Virus record (IMG/VR): IMGVR_UViG_3300024289_000027
Span: 1-64,000 of that record
Direction: 5' to 3' (one strand)
Source: a virus
DNA length: 64,000 nt
In this document: positions 49,811 through 58,849 of the stretch, in pieces
Layout of the letters: the number at the start of each line of letters is the position of its first letter
Position numbering within the stretch: position 1 is the first letter of the stretch
The notes under the pieces: generated by a model
Seen by the model: the letters and a program-made list of their open reading frames with translations, nothing else
The model's database searches: none
What the model was told of the DNA's origin: nothing
Made by a program: the position numbers and the translations under genes

Positions 49811-49842
49811 ATATTAGGAGACTTAGATAAGTCTCCTTTTTT
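49806..49842 (+). terminator. Terminator, overlapped by a late-promoter-like motif
   Basis: GGAGACTT (49817-49824) pairs with AAGTCTCC (49829-49836) and a T run follows. AATAAATA (49806-49813) overlaps the upstream stop codon; it would start RNA close to the terminator, so its use as a promoter is doubtful. Confidence 0.75.
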
Positions 49843-49859
49843 ATTAGGTATATACCAAT

Positions 49860-52625
49860 ATGGCAACTCCGTTTAAACTTAAAAGATCATCCGTATCCGG
49901 AAAAAGACCACAAGTTTCAGATTTAGAACTTGGAGAGTTAGGGTATAATTTTAATGATGGTAGACTCTTTGCAAGAAAAGAGAATGTTGGAGTAGGATCT
50001 ACCGTCACACTTTTAAATGTATGGACTGAGAACCCGAATGGCAGTGCATACTATAATGATGGAAATATTGGTATAGGTACAACAAATTCCCAATATAAAT
50101 TAGAAGTAATTGGGGATATTAATCTTACGGGAACTTTATATCAGAATGGTATTGCATTCTCTGGAGGTGGTGGTGCAAGTGTAACCATTTCTGATACTGA
50201 ACCTGTCTCTCCTATTAGTGGAAATTTATGGTATGATAGTACTTTAGGAAGAGGATTTATATATTATAATGATGGAAGTTCTTCACAATGGGTAGATTTT
50301 TCTCCAGCATCTGCAGGACTTAATACAACAGGGGGTTCTGGAGAGTCTTACTGGTTATCTTCATTAGTAGGAATTCATACACTTTCGAATGTTGGTATAG
50401 GAACCACAAATCCAACAAGTGCTCTTACCGTTGTTGGTAGTGGAACATCAACATCTCAACTTTATGTGACTGGTGTTTCTACTTTTAAAAATAATATAAA
50501 TCTTTCTACTAATTCTAATATCAATCTTGGAGATTCTAATCAATATTATCTTCAATATAATGGTGTTACTGGATCTAGAATATACAGCAACACAACTTTT
50601 AGGATAACATCTGATAGAATTATATTAAAAAATAAAGCAGATGCTGAGTTCATGCTTGATTGTACTGCAGATGGATCTGTAGATCTTTATTATAATGGAT
50701 CTAAAAAGTTAGCAACCACTAATACTGGTGTAACAATCACAGGAACAACCGTTACAGGGCAATTAAATGCTTCCGGTATTTCTACTTTTAGTGGTAATAC
50801 TTTTGTGGGTAGTGGCATCACAATGTATTCCTCTACTGGAATTATTAGTGCTACAACTTTCTATGGAAATCTTGTTGGTTCTATAACTGATGCAACAAAC
50901 TTAACAGGTGGTTATGCAAATGCTTCGCAACTGAATGTATCTGGTGTAACAACAATTTCTCAGGGAAGAATTCAAGCAGATGCATCATCAAACTTAAGAT
51001 TTGGTAATTTGCCTTCTGGATCTGGAAGTGGTAGAAATATTGCGATTGGTGATCAGGTTCTTGTTACTTTAAACGGTGGTCAGGGTAGAAACATTGGTAT
51101 CGGTGAACTGTCTTATTATGACACAACCACTGGACAATACAATATTGGTGTTGGTGTAAGAGCAGGGCAAAAAATTACAACTGGTTCTTATAACGTAATT
51201 CTTGGTGGTTATGATGGACAGACTGGATTAGATATTCGCACATCATCAAATAATGTAGTCATTGCTGATGGTGAAGGAAACATCAGACAATATATTAACT
51301 CAAGTGGTAATGTTGGTATTAAGACTACAGTAGCTACAGAAGCACTCACAGTTTCTGGTGTTGTATCTGCTACAAGTTTCTATGGAACACTCAATGCTGG
51401 GCAACTTACAGGAGCACTTCCTGCCATTGACGGTTCTGCATTGACTGGAGTTGTTGCTACAGGTGCTGGAGTTGAAATTAGAGAAGATGGAACACCAGTG
51501 GGAACTGCAGGGACAATTGATTTTGGAACAAACTTAAATGTTTCATTTGGGTCTGGTATTGCCACTGTCTCTGGTGCAAGTTCAGTATCAGAAGCAACAA
51601 CTGCTTATAGTCTTGCAGGAACTCCAAATATTTACGCAGGTATTACCACTGTTGATTATTTAAGAGCAGGTAGTTACTCAGACCTTAATAATGCCATAAT
51701 TATTGGTAGGGATCCAGCAGGTAGTGTTTCTGGAAATATTAATGCTAGCAGTAAGGAACTGCAAATTGCTGCAAATGGATTTACAAATGGTGATAGAGGA
51801 AATATTGTATTCTACAGAAAGGAATCTTTCTTAAACAAATCTGAGATAGCAACTTTATACTCTGATACTGGAAATCTTTCAATAGATGGATCATTAACAT
51901 CTAATGGAAATTCGGATAACACTTTTATTGGAAATGTTAAAGTTGGATCTGCAATTACATTATCAAATTCTGGGCATATAAATGCAACTGGTGTAATTAC
52001 TGCTACTTCTTTCTATGGTTCTGGTGCAAACATAACCAGTCTCCCTGCAGGTCAATTAACTGGATCACTACCTGCGATTGATGGTTCTGCACTTCTCAAT
52101 GTTAATGCAACTGGATCTGGTATTGTTGTTTTAGACGATAATGTAAATGTTGGTTCTGCACGAACAATTAACTTTGGAACTGGACTTGATGTTGATTATT
52201 CTACTTCTGGTATTGCAACAATTACAGCATCTGGTGGTTCACTACAATCAAGAACTACTGTAACTGGTGTAACAACATCAATTGCAAATAATGGAATTGG
52301 TAATACAAATATTACAGGATTTAAGTCTTATGCTTTAATGAGAGTCGGTCTTTCCACTGCAGGTTGGTTAAGACTATATACAGATAGTGCATCTCGTGCT
52401 GCTGATGCTTCTAGAAGTGTTGGAATTGATCCAACACCTGGAAGTGGAGTGATTGCTGAAGTGATTACTACTGGCATTTCAACTACTCAAATTATTTCTC
52501 CTTTTGTGATGGGTGGTAATCTTGATAATCCCACTGACACTACAATATATGCAGCAATCACAAACCTTTCTGGTTCTACACAAGCAATTACAGCAAATCT
52601 AACCATTCTTCAACTGGAGGCATAA
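49860..52625 (+). CDS. Tail fibre/adhesin with tropism-determinant-like N-terminus
   Basis: The first 45 residues (KRSSVSGKRPQVSDLELGEL, then NFNDGRLF) resemble the N-terminal virion-binding domain of major-tropism-determinant-type adhesins. Beta repeats of the VSGVSTF/GNVGIGTTNP type follow. The C-terminal 120 residues (FKSYALMRVGLSTAGWLRLY, then PFVMGGNLDNPTDTTIYAAI) form a separate domain, perhaps a receptor-binding or trimer head. No S74 domain. It shares an exact 28-base repeat (50401-50428) with the gene at 55,043. Confidence 0.75.
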   Translation: MATPFKLKRSSVSGKRPQVSDLELGELGYNFNDGRLFARKENVGVGSTVTLLNVWTENPNGSAYYNDGNIGIGTTNSQYKLEVIGDINLTGTLYQNGIAFSGGGGASVTISDTEPVSPISGNLWYDSTLGRGFIYYNDGSSSQWVDFSPASAGLNTTGGSGESYWLSSLVGIHTLSNVGIGTTNPTSALTVVGSGTSTSQLYVTGVSTFKNNINLSTNSNINLGDSNQYYLQYNGVTGSRIYSNTTFRITSDRIILKNKADAEFMLDCTADGSVDLYYNGSKKLATTNTGVTITGTTVTGQLNASGISTFSGNTFVGSGITMYSSTGIISATTFYGNLVGSITDATNLTGGYANASQLNVSGVTTISQGRIQADASSNLRFGNLPSGSGSGRNIAIGDQVLVTLNGGQGRNIGIGELSYYDTTTGQYNIGVGVRAGQKITTGSYNVILGGYDGQTGLDIRTSSNNVVIADGEGNIRQYINSSGNVGIKTTVATEALTVSGVVSATSFYGTLNAGQLTGALPAIDGSALTGVVATGAGVEIREDGTPVGTAGTIDFGTNLNVSFGSGIATVSGASSVSEATTAYSLAGTPNIYAGITTVDYLRAGSYSDLNNAIIIGRDPAGSVSGNINASSKELQIAANGFTNGDRGNIVFYRKESFLNKSEIATLYSDTGNLSIDGSLTSNGNSDNTFIGNVKVGSAITLSNSGHINATGVITATSFYGSGANITSLPAGQLTGSLPAIDGSALLNVNATGSGIVVLDDNVNVGSARTINFGTGLDVDYSTSGIATITASGGSLQSRTTVTGVTTSIANNGIGNTNITGFKSYALMRVGLSTAGWLRLYTDSASRAADASRSVGIDPTPGSGVIAEVITTGISTTQIISPFVMGGNLDNPTDTTIYAAITNLSGSTQAITANLTILQLEA

Positions 52626-52631
52626 AGACTA

Positions 52632-54101
52632 ATGGCAATTACAACGACAACAATTTCAATTAATCCTGGTTGGGCAAGAACTAATGTTATAGAGCAATTA
52701 GAAAGTGCATTTACTTGGTTAGGTTGGCACGGGGCAACTCAAACTGGAATTGTAACTGGTATTAGTGCTTATAGTGGTGGTGGAACTGTAGGATCATCAA
52801 GTACAGATCACTATGATGTATTTACTGCAACTACAACTGGAATTGGAACTGGAGCAAGTTTTTATGTTGATAGATCTGGTGGAACGGTTCAAAACATTTA
52901 TGTCAATCGTCCTGGTGTTGGATATACGAATGGCGAGTATGTAACATTATCACCAGCGGATATTGGTGGTGCTGCAAATGGAGCTGTTGCGATTGGTATT
53001 ACTGTTTTAGTTGATGGTGGTGTAACTCCCGTTAGTTATGGAGCAACAAATGCTTTTTACGATAAGGATGTAACCGCAGGGGGGACATATCCTTGGGGAG
53101 TATTGAGACATACAATTCAATCAAATAAGAAATTTGGAGATACCTACAGAGGATTCCAAATGATGAGTGATACTTCTTTAGAATTTCACGTTGGATCTGG
53201 ATTTCATCCTTCAGATATTTCAAATGTATATGTAAATAGAGGGAAAGGATATCCAAATCGTTTTGCTGGGAACTCATATTTTGATATGCCTTATACCCCA
53301 GTTATAAGTGGTGCATATTTTGATAGGGCATCTGATCAGTTTGGATATTATACTGCAGCAAATAATGGTGGAGAAACAATTGCAAATTCTACTTCTTATC
53401 AATTAGATTTGAATATTTTCAAATCTGGAATAGATCCAAAATTTTCTGTTTTATCCTATAGGCATCCAACACTATCTTCTACTAAATTGAGAGATAATAC
53501 ATACCTTACATTCATACTTCATAATCATACATCCACTTTATGGGATTATGATTATGTTTTCCTGGGTGGAATGACAATGATTATACCTATTTCAAATGAT
53601 TATTATCCAGGTTTAGAATTTAGAACATATACTGCAGGGGAATACTCTGCATACAGTTCAACAGTTCCATCAAAACGTGCTGCTGAATTTGGATATACTC
53701 AATTTGATAGTGCTAATTTACATTCACAACCATATAAATCTAATACTTATCGTTCAACATCTCATTCACAATCATATACAGCTACTGATTCTAACATTTA
53801 TGTAAGAAATATTACAAGTCGTGGATCCGGTGGAGACAATTTCAGTGAAACCTTACCATCAGCATCAAACTTTAATGCTGTAATTAAAGGTATTCCAATT
53901 AATGCTTTGTTAGTTCCCGTTCCTTATTACATTCCTGATGATTTTGTATTAATTGATTTTGATTATGCAACTCCATCTGCAAATATCCAACAGGGTGATA
54001 CAATCACAATTAGTGGATCTGAAGTTTATACTGTAATTACTGGTTCTTACAATCAAACTACAAGAACTCGTGGTATTCTCTTCTGTGCGAGGACAGTCTA
54101 A
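52632..54101 (+). CDS. Fibre-associated protein with GxGY module, 489 aa
   Basis: The start ITTTTISINPGWARTNVIEQ is unlike the neighbouring adhesins. Residues about 88-112 (YVNRPGVGYTNGEYVTL) carry the GxGY module also found in the gp5-like and 30,989 proteins. The middle (about 130-440) is a globular domain rich in Tyr and Ser (KKFGDTYRGFQMMSDTSLEF). I infer a receptor-binding or enzymatic fibre part; no catalytic motif recognised. It shares one base with the next start. Confidence 0.6.
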   Translation: MAITTTTISINPGWARTNVIEQLESAFTWLGWHGATQTGIVTGISAYSGGGTVGSSSTDHYDVFTATTTGIGTGASFYVDRSGGTVQNIYVNRPGVGYTNGEYVTLSPADIGGAANGAVAIGITVLVDGGVTPVSYGATNAFYDKDVTAGGTYPWGVLRHTIQSNKKFGDTYRGFQMMSDTSLEFHVGSGFHPSDISNVYVNRGKGYPNRFAGNSYFDMPYTPVISGAYFDRASDQFGYYTAANNGGETIANSTSYQLDLNIFKSGIDPKFSVLSYRHPTLSSTKLRDNTYLTFILHNHTSTLWDYDYVFLGGMTMIIPISNDYYPGLEFRTYTAGEYSAYSSTVPSKRAAEFGYTQFDSANLHSQPYKSNTYRSTSHSQSYTATDSNIYVRNITSRGSGGDNFSETLPSASNFNAVIKGIPINALLVPVPYYIPDDFVLIDFDYATPSANIQQGDTITISGSEVYTVITGSYNQTTRTRGILFCARTV

Positions 54102-55027
54102 TGGCAGATTATAGTTTTCCAACTTTAACAACTGCTGTTTCTGGATTAAATACTTCAGTACATTTTAATTATTCAAATATTTTTTTTCAACCACCTGAAA
54201 TTACTGACGGTTTGGTTTTAAATTTAAATACCAACAAAATAACATCTTATCCTGGAAATGGAAATACTTGGACTGATATAAGTGGACAAAATAACAATGC
54301 ATTTTTAACAAATATATCATTTAACACTGCAACTGTTAATTTTTCTTCCCTTGTTTTCAATGGATCATCTACTTCTAAGGGAACAATACCTGAATCTGAT
54401 AGTTTGAATTTAACTAATAGTTCTCAATTTTCAATTGAGGCTTGGATTTACTACGATAGTGATTCTGGAGATGGAGCTAATTCACAAATATTTACTGCAG
54501 ATACTGGAGATACTGATCCATTAAATTGGCAGTTTAGAGTTAATGAATCTACTAATAAGTTGGATTTTATATATCAAACAGGATCTACAAGAGCAACTGC
54601 TGTCGGTAAATCCTCAAGTACATCAATCACTCAAGATGTTTGGAATCATGTTGTAGTAACTTATGGTAGTTCTATACTTTCATTTTATATTAATGGTAAT
54701 TTGGATGTTAGTTATTCTGTTCCTACAATTTATTCTACGAGTAAAAATATTGGAATCGCTGCATTTAATGGAGATAAACTACAGTATAATGATACATTTA
54801 ATGGAAGGATAGCACTAATTCGTGCATATAAAAATAAAACTTTAAGTTCCAATGAAATTCTTGTAAATAGTAGAACAGGTTTTATTGAAGTAACAAATGG
54901 ATCTGTTTCTTTGGGAAATATAAGTGGATCTAATTTTAATGTCTTAACAGATACTAGACCTGGATACTTGACAGGAAGAAGACCTTCACAAGGTCAAGTA
55001 TTCCCTCGTGGAGTTTATAATAAATAA
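54101..55027 (+). CDS. LamG/concanavalin-like jelly-roll protein
   Basis: Residues about 35-260 have the LamG-type pattern: GLVLNLNTNKITSYPGNGNT, WTDISGQNNNAFL, FSIEAWIYYDSDSG, VWNHVVVTYG and LSFYINGNLD. Such domains bind sugars. A short C-terminal tail (RRPSQGQVFPRGVYNK) may be an attachment element. It is probably a glycan-binding adhesin part for host lipopolysaccharide, inferred from the fold and fibre context. Confidence 0.8.
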   Translation: MADYSFPTLTTAVSGLNTSVHFNYSNIFFQPPEITDGLVLNLNTNKITSYPGNGNTWTDISGQNNNAFLTNISFNTATVNFSSLVFNGSSTSKGTIPESDSLNLTNSSQFSIEAWIYYDSDSGDGANSQIFTADTGDTDPLNWQFRVNESTNKLDFIYQTGSTRATAVGKSSSTSITQDVWNHVVVTYGSSILSFYINGNLDVSYSVPTIYSTSKNIGIAAFNGDKLQYNDTFNGRIALIRAYKNKTLSSNEILVNSRTGFIEVTNGSVSLGNISGSNFNVLTDTRPGYLTGRRPSQGQVFPRGVYNK

Positions 55028-55042
55028 TTAGAAAGGGTAAAA

Positions 55043-56932
55043 ATGGCAATAAATTTCCCAGGTTCACCAACACTATATCAAATTTTTACTAGTGGTGAAA
55101 ATTCTTTTATTTGGAATGGGAAACAGTGGGTGGGATATTCAACATCGTTGACTGTAAATTATAATGCATCTTCTGTTGCATTAGAAAGTAATAATGCTGT
55201 AGTGGGTGCTACTACTACATTTAATTTTGATAATAATTTTTCAATATCTTATAATTCTGGTATTTCAACTGTAGGTTTATCTACAGTGATATCGGAATTT
55301 ACTTCCATTGGATTTAAAACAGATACTGTAGCAACTATAAGTGCGGGAGATCTTTCTTGGAATAGTTCTGAAGGAACTTTAGATATTGGATTATTGAATG
55401 ATGTCACACTTCAAGTGGGGCAAGAGCAATATTTTTATGCTAAAGCTGTAGCACCAATAACTAATGGTCAACTTATAATGTTTGCGGGAGTCCAGGGGGA
55501 TCATGCACTCATAACCCCATCAGATTTACAATCAGTGGGATTCAGAGATACTTACATTATGGGTGTTGCAACTCAAGATTTTGCAACTAATGATTTTGGA
55601 TATGTTACTAGTTTTGGTAAAGTCGGAGATCTTAATACTGAAGAATGGAATGTAGGTGATATTCTTTATGCTGATCCAAATAATGTAGGTGTTATGACAA
55701 ATGTGCAGCCATCTGCACCAAATCACTCTATTCAAATTGCAGCAGTTCTTAGATCTCATCAGAATGCTGGGATTATTTTAGTTAGACCTACATTTGGATT
55801 CTTTTTAAATGATCTTCATGATGTTGGGATTGATACTACAACATTATCAGATAATGACGTTTTAATTTATGATTCTTCTACTGGTATTTGGGGTAATTCG
55901 CAGTTACCTATTTCTTCTCAGTGGGTCACAACAGCATCAGGAATCCACACATTATCTAATGTTGGTGTTGGAACCACAAATCCAACAAGTGCTCTTACAG
56001 TAAAAGGTGATACTTCTCTTGAAACTTTAAGTGTTTCTGATGTTTCTATTTTTAGTGGAAACATTGGTATTGGAACCACAGACCCAATATCACAATTAGA
56101 TGTTTTAGGAACAGTAAATTTTGATTGTAATGACGGCAATACATTTACCTCAGTTGGAATTGGCACATCAATTGTAGATATTTCTACACCTCTTTTAAGT
56201 GTTTATGCTCCTAATATTGCAATCAATACTCCTGGAGGATATTTTCAAACTGATGTTGACACATTTATACTGAATTCTGGTGTAATTTCATTAAATTCTC
56301 TGTTCCCACAGACGTTCACTCTTCCTACTATTTCTATTACATCTTCTGCTTCTGGTTTACCTGCTACTTTTACTTTAGGTCAAAATATTGATGGAAGTGG
56401 TGAAGATCATCTTGGTTTCATTTATGATAATTTTGGGGGAATTCCTGGTACTGGAGGAGTAGCAAGAATCTTTACTTCAAATGGTGATTTAAAAATTGTC
56501 ACAGATTATAATGGAATCTCAACAGGTTCTAATATTACTATTGGATCTGAAGATATTATTTTTACCGATAAATCAGAAACTCAAGAGTATGTAAGAATTA
56601 ACAGTTCTGGAGTTGGTATAGGAACTACAAATGCAAGATTTGCTTTGGAAGTTGGTGCAGTAGGTGCATCTGGAACCACATTAATGGTTAATGGTAATGC
56701 TAGAGTTACTGGAATTTTAACAGTAGGTCAGTCAAGTGTAATTATTGATGGCAACCAAAATACAGTGAGAGCAAATAAAGTTTCTGGAATTCATACTTCA
56801 TCATTACCATTAGGTGATTATGGTAATTTATCTTCTAATTATGATGCTTTTGGAATTTCTATCATTAGTGTCTTTGATTGTTTAACAGATCCTGCAGGAT
56901 TTTTACCCTCATTTGATTTCGGGGTTTTATAA
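55043..56932 (+). CDS. Tail fibre-like protein, 629 aa
   Basis: The N-terminus (FPGSPTLYQIFTSGENSFIW, NGKQWVGYS) is a small fibre-attachment motif. Residues about 120-260 (YFYAKAVAPITNGQLIMFAG, FGYVTSFGKVGDLNTEEWNV) form a beta domain found in several phage fibres. Repeats NVGVGTTNPTSALTV follow, sharing the exact 28-base DNA repeat (55971-55998) with the gene at 49,860. No S74 domain. Receptor binding is likely. Confidence 0.7.
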   Translation: MAINFPGSPTLYQIFTSGENSFIWNGKQWVGYSTSLTVNYNASSVALESNNAVVGATTTFNFDNNFSISYNSGISTVGLSTVISEFTSIGFKTDTVATISAGDLSWNSSEGTLDIGLLNDVTLQVGQEQYFYAKAVAPITNGQLIMFAGVQGDHALITPSDLQSVGFRDTYIMGVATQDFATNDFGYVTSFGKVGDLNTEEWNVGDILYADPNNVGVMTNVQPSAPNHSIQIAAVLRSHQNAGIILVRPTFGFFLNDLHDVGIDTTTLSDNDVLIYDSSTGIWGNSQLPISSQWVTTASGIHTLSNVGVGTTNPTSALTVKGDTSLETLSVSDVSIFSGNIGIGTTDPISQLDVLGTVNFDCNDGNTFTSVGIGTSIVDISTPLLSVYAPNIAINTPGGYFQTDVDTFILNSGVISLNSLFPQTFTLPTISITSSASGLPATFTLGQNIDGSGEDHLGFIYDNFGGIPGTGGVARIFTSNGDLKIVTDYNGISTGSNITIGSEDIIFTDKSETQEYVRINSSGVGIGTTNARFALEVGAVGASGTTLMVNGNARVTGILTVGQSSVIIDGNQNTVRANKVSGIHTSSLPLGDYGNLSSNYDAFGISIISVFDCLTDPAGFLPSFDFGVL

Positions 56933-56963
56933 ATTATACTAAATACTTAAAAAGATAAGAAAG

Positions 56964-58829
56964 ATGCCTACACAAGTACAATTTAGAAGAGGGGATGAAT
57001 CCCAGAATAACAATTTTACAGGTGGTTCTGGGGAAATTTCAGTAAATACTGACAATAATTCTCTTCGTGTTCATGATGGTGTAAATGCTGGTGGACATGA
57101 ATTAGCAAAATCTGATCTATCAAACGTAGTTGGAATAGTCACTGTAGGGAATGTTGTAATTGGTACAGCAGGAACTGATTTACTTGTAAATGGTAATGCT
57201 AGAATCACTGGAATTCTTTCAATTGGTACTGCTACTATTACTTTAGATCCAACGAGTAATCAAATTAATATTGGTTCTCAACTTAGTATAGATGCAGATG
57301 CTGGTAGAATTAGTGTAGGATCTAATGAATTAGTTAATTCTTCTGGTGATGCAAACTTTACTGGAATTCTTACTGCAACTAATGTTTCTTCCAGTAGAAT
57401 TATAAGTTCTGGACCTTTAAGTGGTGGATATTATGCAGAGCCTCATTCTGTTAATAATGGAAATCCGATAGAAATTATAGTTACTGTAGCTAATAAAACT
57501 AGTAACCATAGATATCCATCTGGAGTAGGAAAAAATAAATCATATGTTTTTGATGGTGTAGAGGCTCCATATTTAACATTTTTACCAGGAAAAACCTATC
57601 GTTTTAATGAATCTGATAGCAGTGCTTTTTCATTAGGTAGAATAAAATTCTATATCGATGAAGCAAGAACAGAAGAATATACTAATGGTGTTACAGTATC
57701 TAATATTCCAAAATACACTGAAATTTTAATAACTGAAGATACTCCTAGTGTTCTTTATTATGATGTTTCAAGTGTTGTTTATTCTGATGCAGGAAATCAA
57801 ATTAAAATTCCTTCATCTGGTGTAACCGTTGGTGATTGGTACCGTTATAGTAAACAAAATGAATTACTGACCGTTGGAATTGGATCTACAGTACTTCCTC
57901 AAATATCAACACCTGGTATTTCTATATTTGATTTTCTAACACCTGGAACAGATTATGAAACTTTGTTCTACATAACTGATAAATCTGGAACAAATAGACT
58001 TGCAATTTATCCTACAACTCCAGATACTTTTGGAAATGCCCTTGATTTAGTATTTAAAGTTAATGAAAGTGAGGCAATTATAACAACTTTTGAAACTACT
58101 ACTGGAGTTTCTACTAATAGATCTGTAATGGCTATACTTACAGATCAGAATATTATAATGTATGGTGGAGACTCTTGGATGCAAGCATCTGATAGTACTG
58201 GAATATCTCTTGCCGGGGTTTCTACTAATACAATGTATTTGAGAAGAAATGGTTCTTTTTATGGACATTTCCAAGCAAAAGTTTCCGCTGGAGGTTCTTT
58301 TAGTACCACTATATGGGATAGTTTGTACGTAACTGGAGCTTTATCAAAAGGATCAGGATCATTTAAAATTGATCACCCATTAGAGGATAAGAAGGATACA
58401 CATTATTTGGTTCATTCATTTATAGAAGGACCTAAAGCTGATCTTATTTACAGGGGGAAAGTTAATCTTGTAAATGGAACTGCTTCTGTAAATATTGATG
58501 AAGTTTCTGGAATGACTGAAGGAACTTTCTCGGCTTTATGTAGAGATGTTCAGTGCTTTACTACAAATGAAAGTGGATGGGATCAAGTGAGAGGTGCAGT
58601 AAATGGAAATATTTTAACTATTGAATGTCAGAATCCAAATTCTATAGATAACATTTCATGGATTGTTATTGGAGAAAGAAAAGATAAACATATGATTGAT
58701 ACAGATTGGACAGATGAAAATGGAAAAGTCATTATAGAACCTGAAAAAACAGATGATGATCCAACTATTTCCGAAATTTCTGAATCTGAAGTTGCACAAT
58801 TAAAACCAAATAGTTCTCGTCAACTATAA
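56964..58829 (+). CDS. Adhesin with C-terminal HP/EGP module, 621 aa
   Basis: The start TQVQFRRGDESQNNNFTGGS, then EISVNTDNNSLRVHDG matches the tropism-determinant-like N-terminal domain. A middle beta domain (about 165-290) includes KTYRFNESDSSAFSLGRIKF. From about residue 468, FKIDHPLEDKKDTHYLVHSF and IEGPKADLIYRGKVNL mark a module diverged from the end of the 28,353 protein. Host recognition is inferred. Confidence 0.72.
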   Translation: MPTQVQFRRGDESQNNNFTGGSGEISVNTDNNSLRVHDGVNAGGHELAKSDLSNVVGIVTVGNVVIGTAGTDLLVNGNARITGILSIGTATITLDPTSNQINIGSQLSIDADAGRISVGSNELVNSSGDANFTGILTATNVSSSRIISSGPLSGGYYAEPHSVNNGNPIEIIVTVANKTSNHRYPSGVGKNKSYVFDGVEAPYLTFLPGKTYRFNESDSSAFSLGRIKFYIDEARTEEYTNGVTVSNIPKYTEILITEDTPSVLYYDVSSVVYSDAGNQIKIPSSGVTVGDWYRYSKQNELLTVGIGSTVLPQISTPGISIFDFLTPGTDYETLFYITDKSGTNRLAIYPTTPDTFGNALDLVFKVNESEAIITTFETTTGVSTNRSVMAILTDQNIIMYGGDSWMQASDSTGISLAGVSTNTMYLRRNGSFYGHFQAKVSAGGSFSTTIWDSLYVTGALSKGSGSFKIDHPLEDKKDTHYLVHSFIEGPKADLIYRGKVNLVNGTASVNIDEVSGMTEGTFSALCRDVQCFTTNESGWDQVRGAVNGNILTIECQNPNSIDNISWIVIGERKDKHMIDTDWTDENGKVIIEPEKTDDDPTISEISESEVAQLKPNSSRQL

Positions 58830-58849
58830 TTTTTATTAGTACTCAATAA

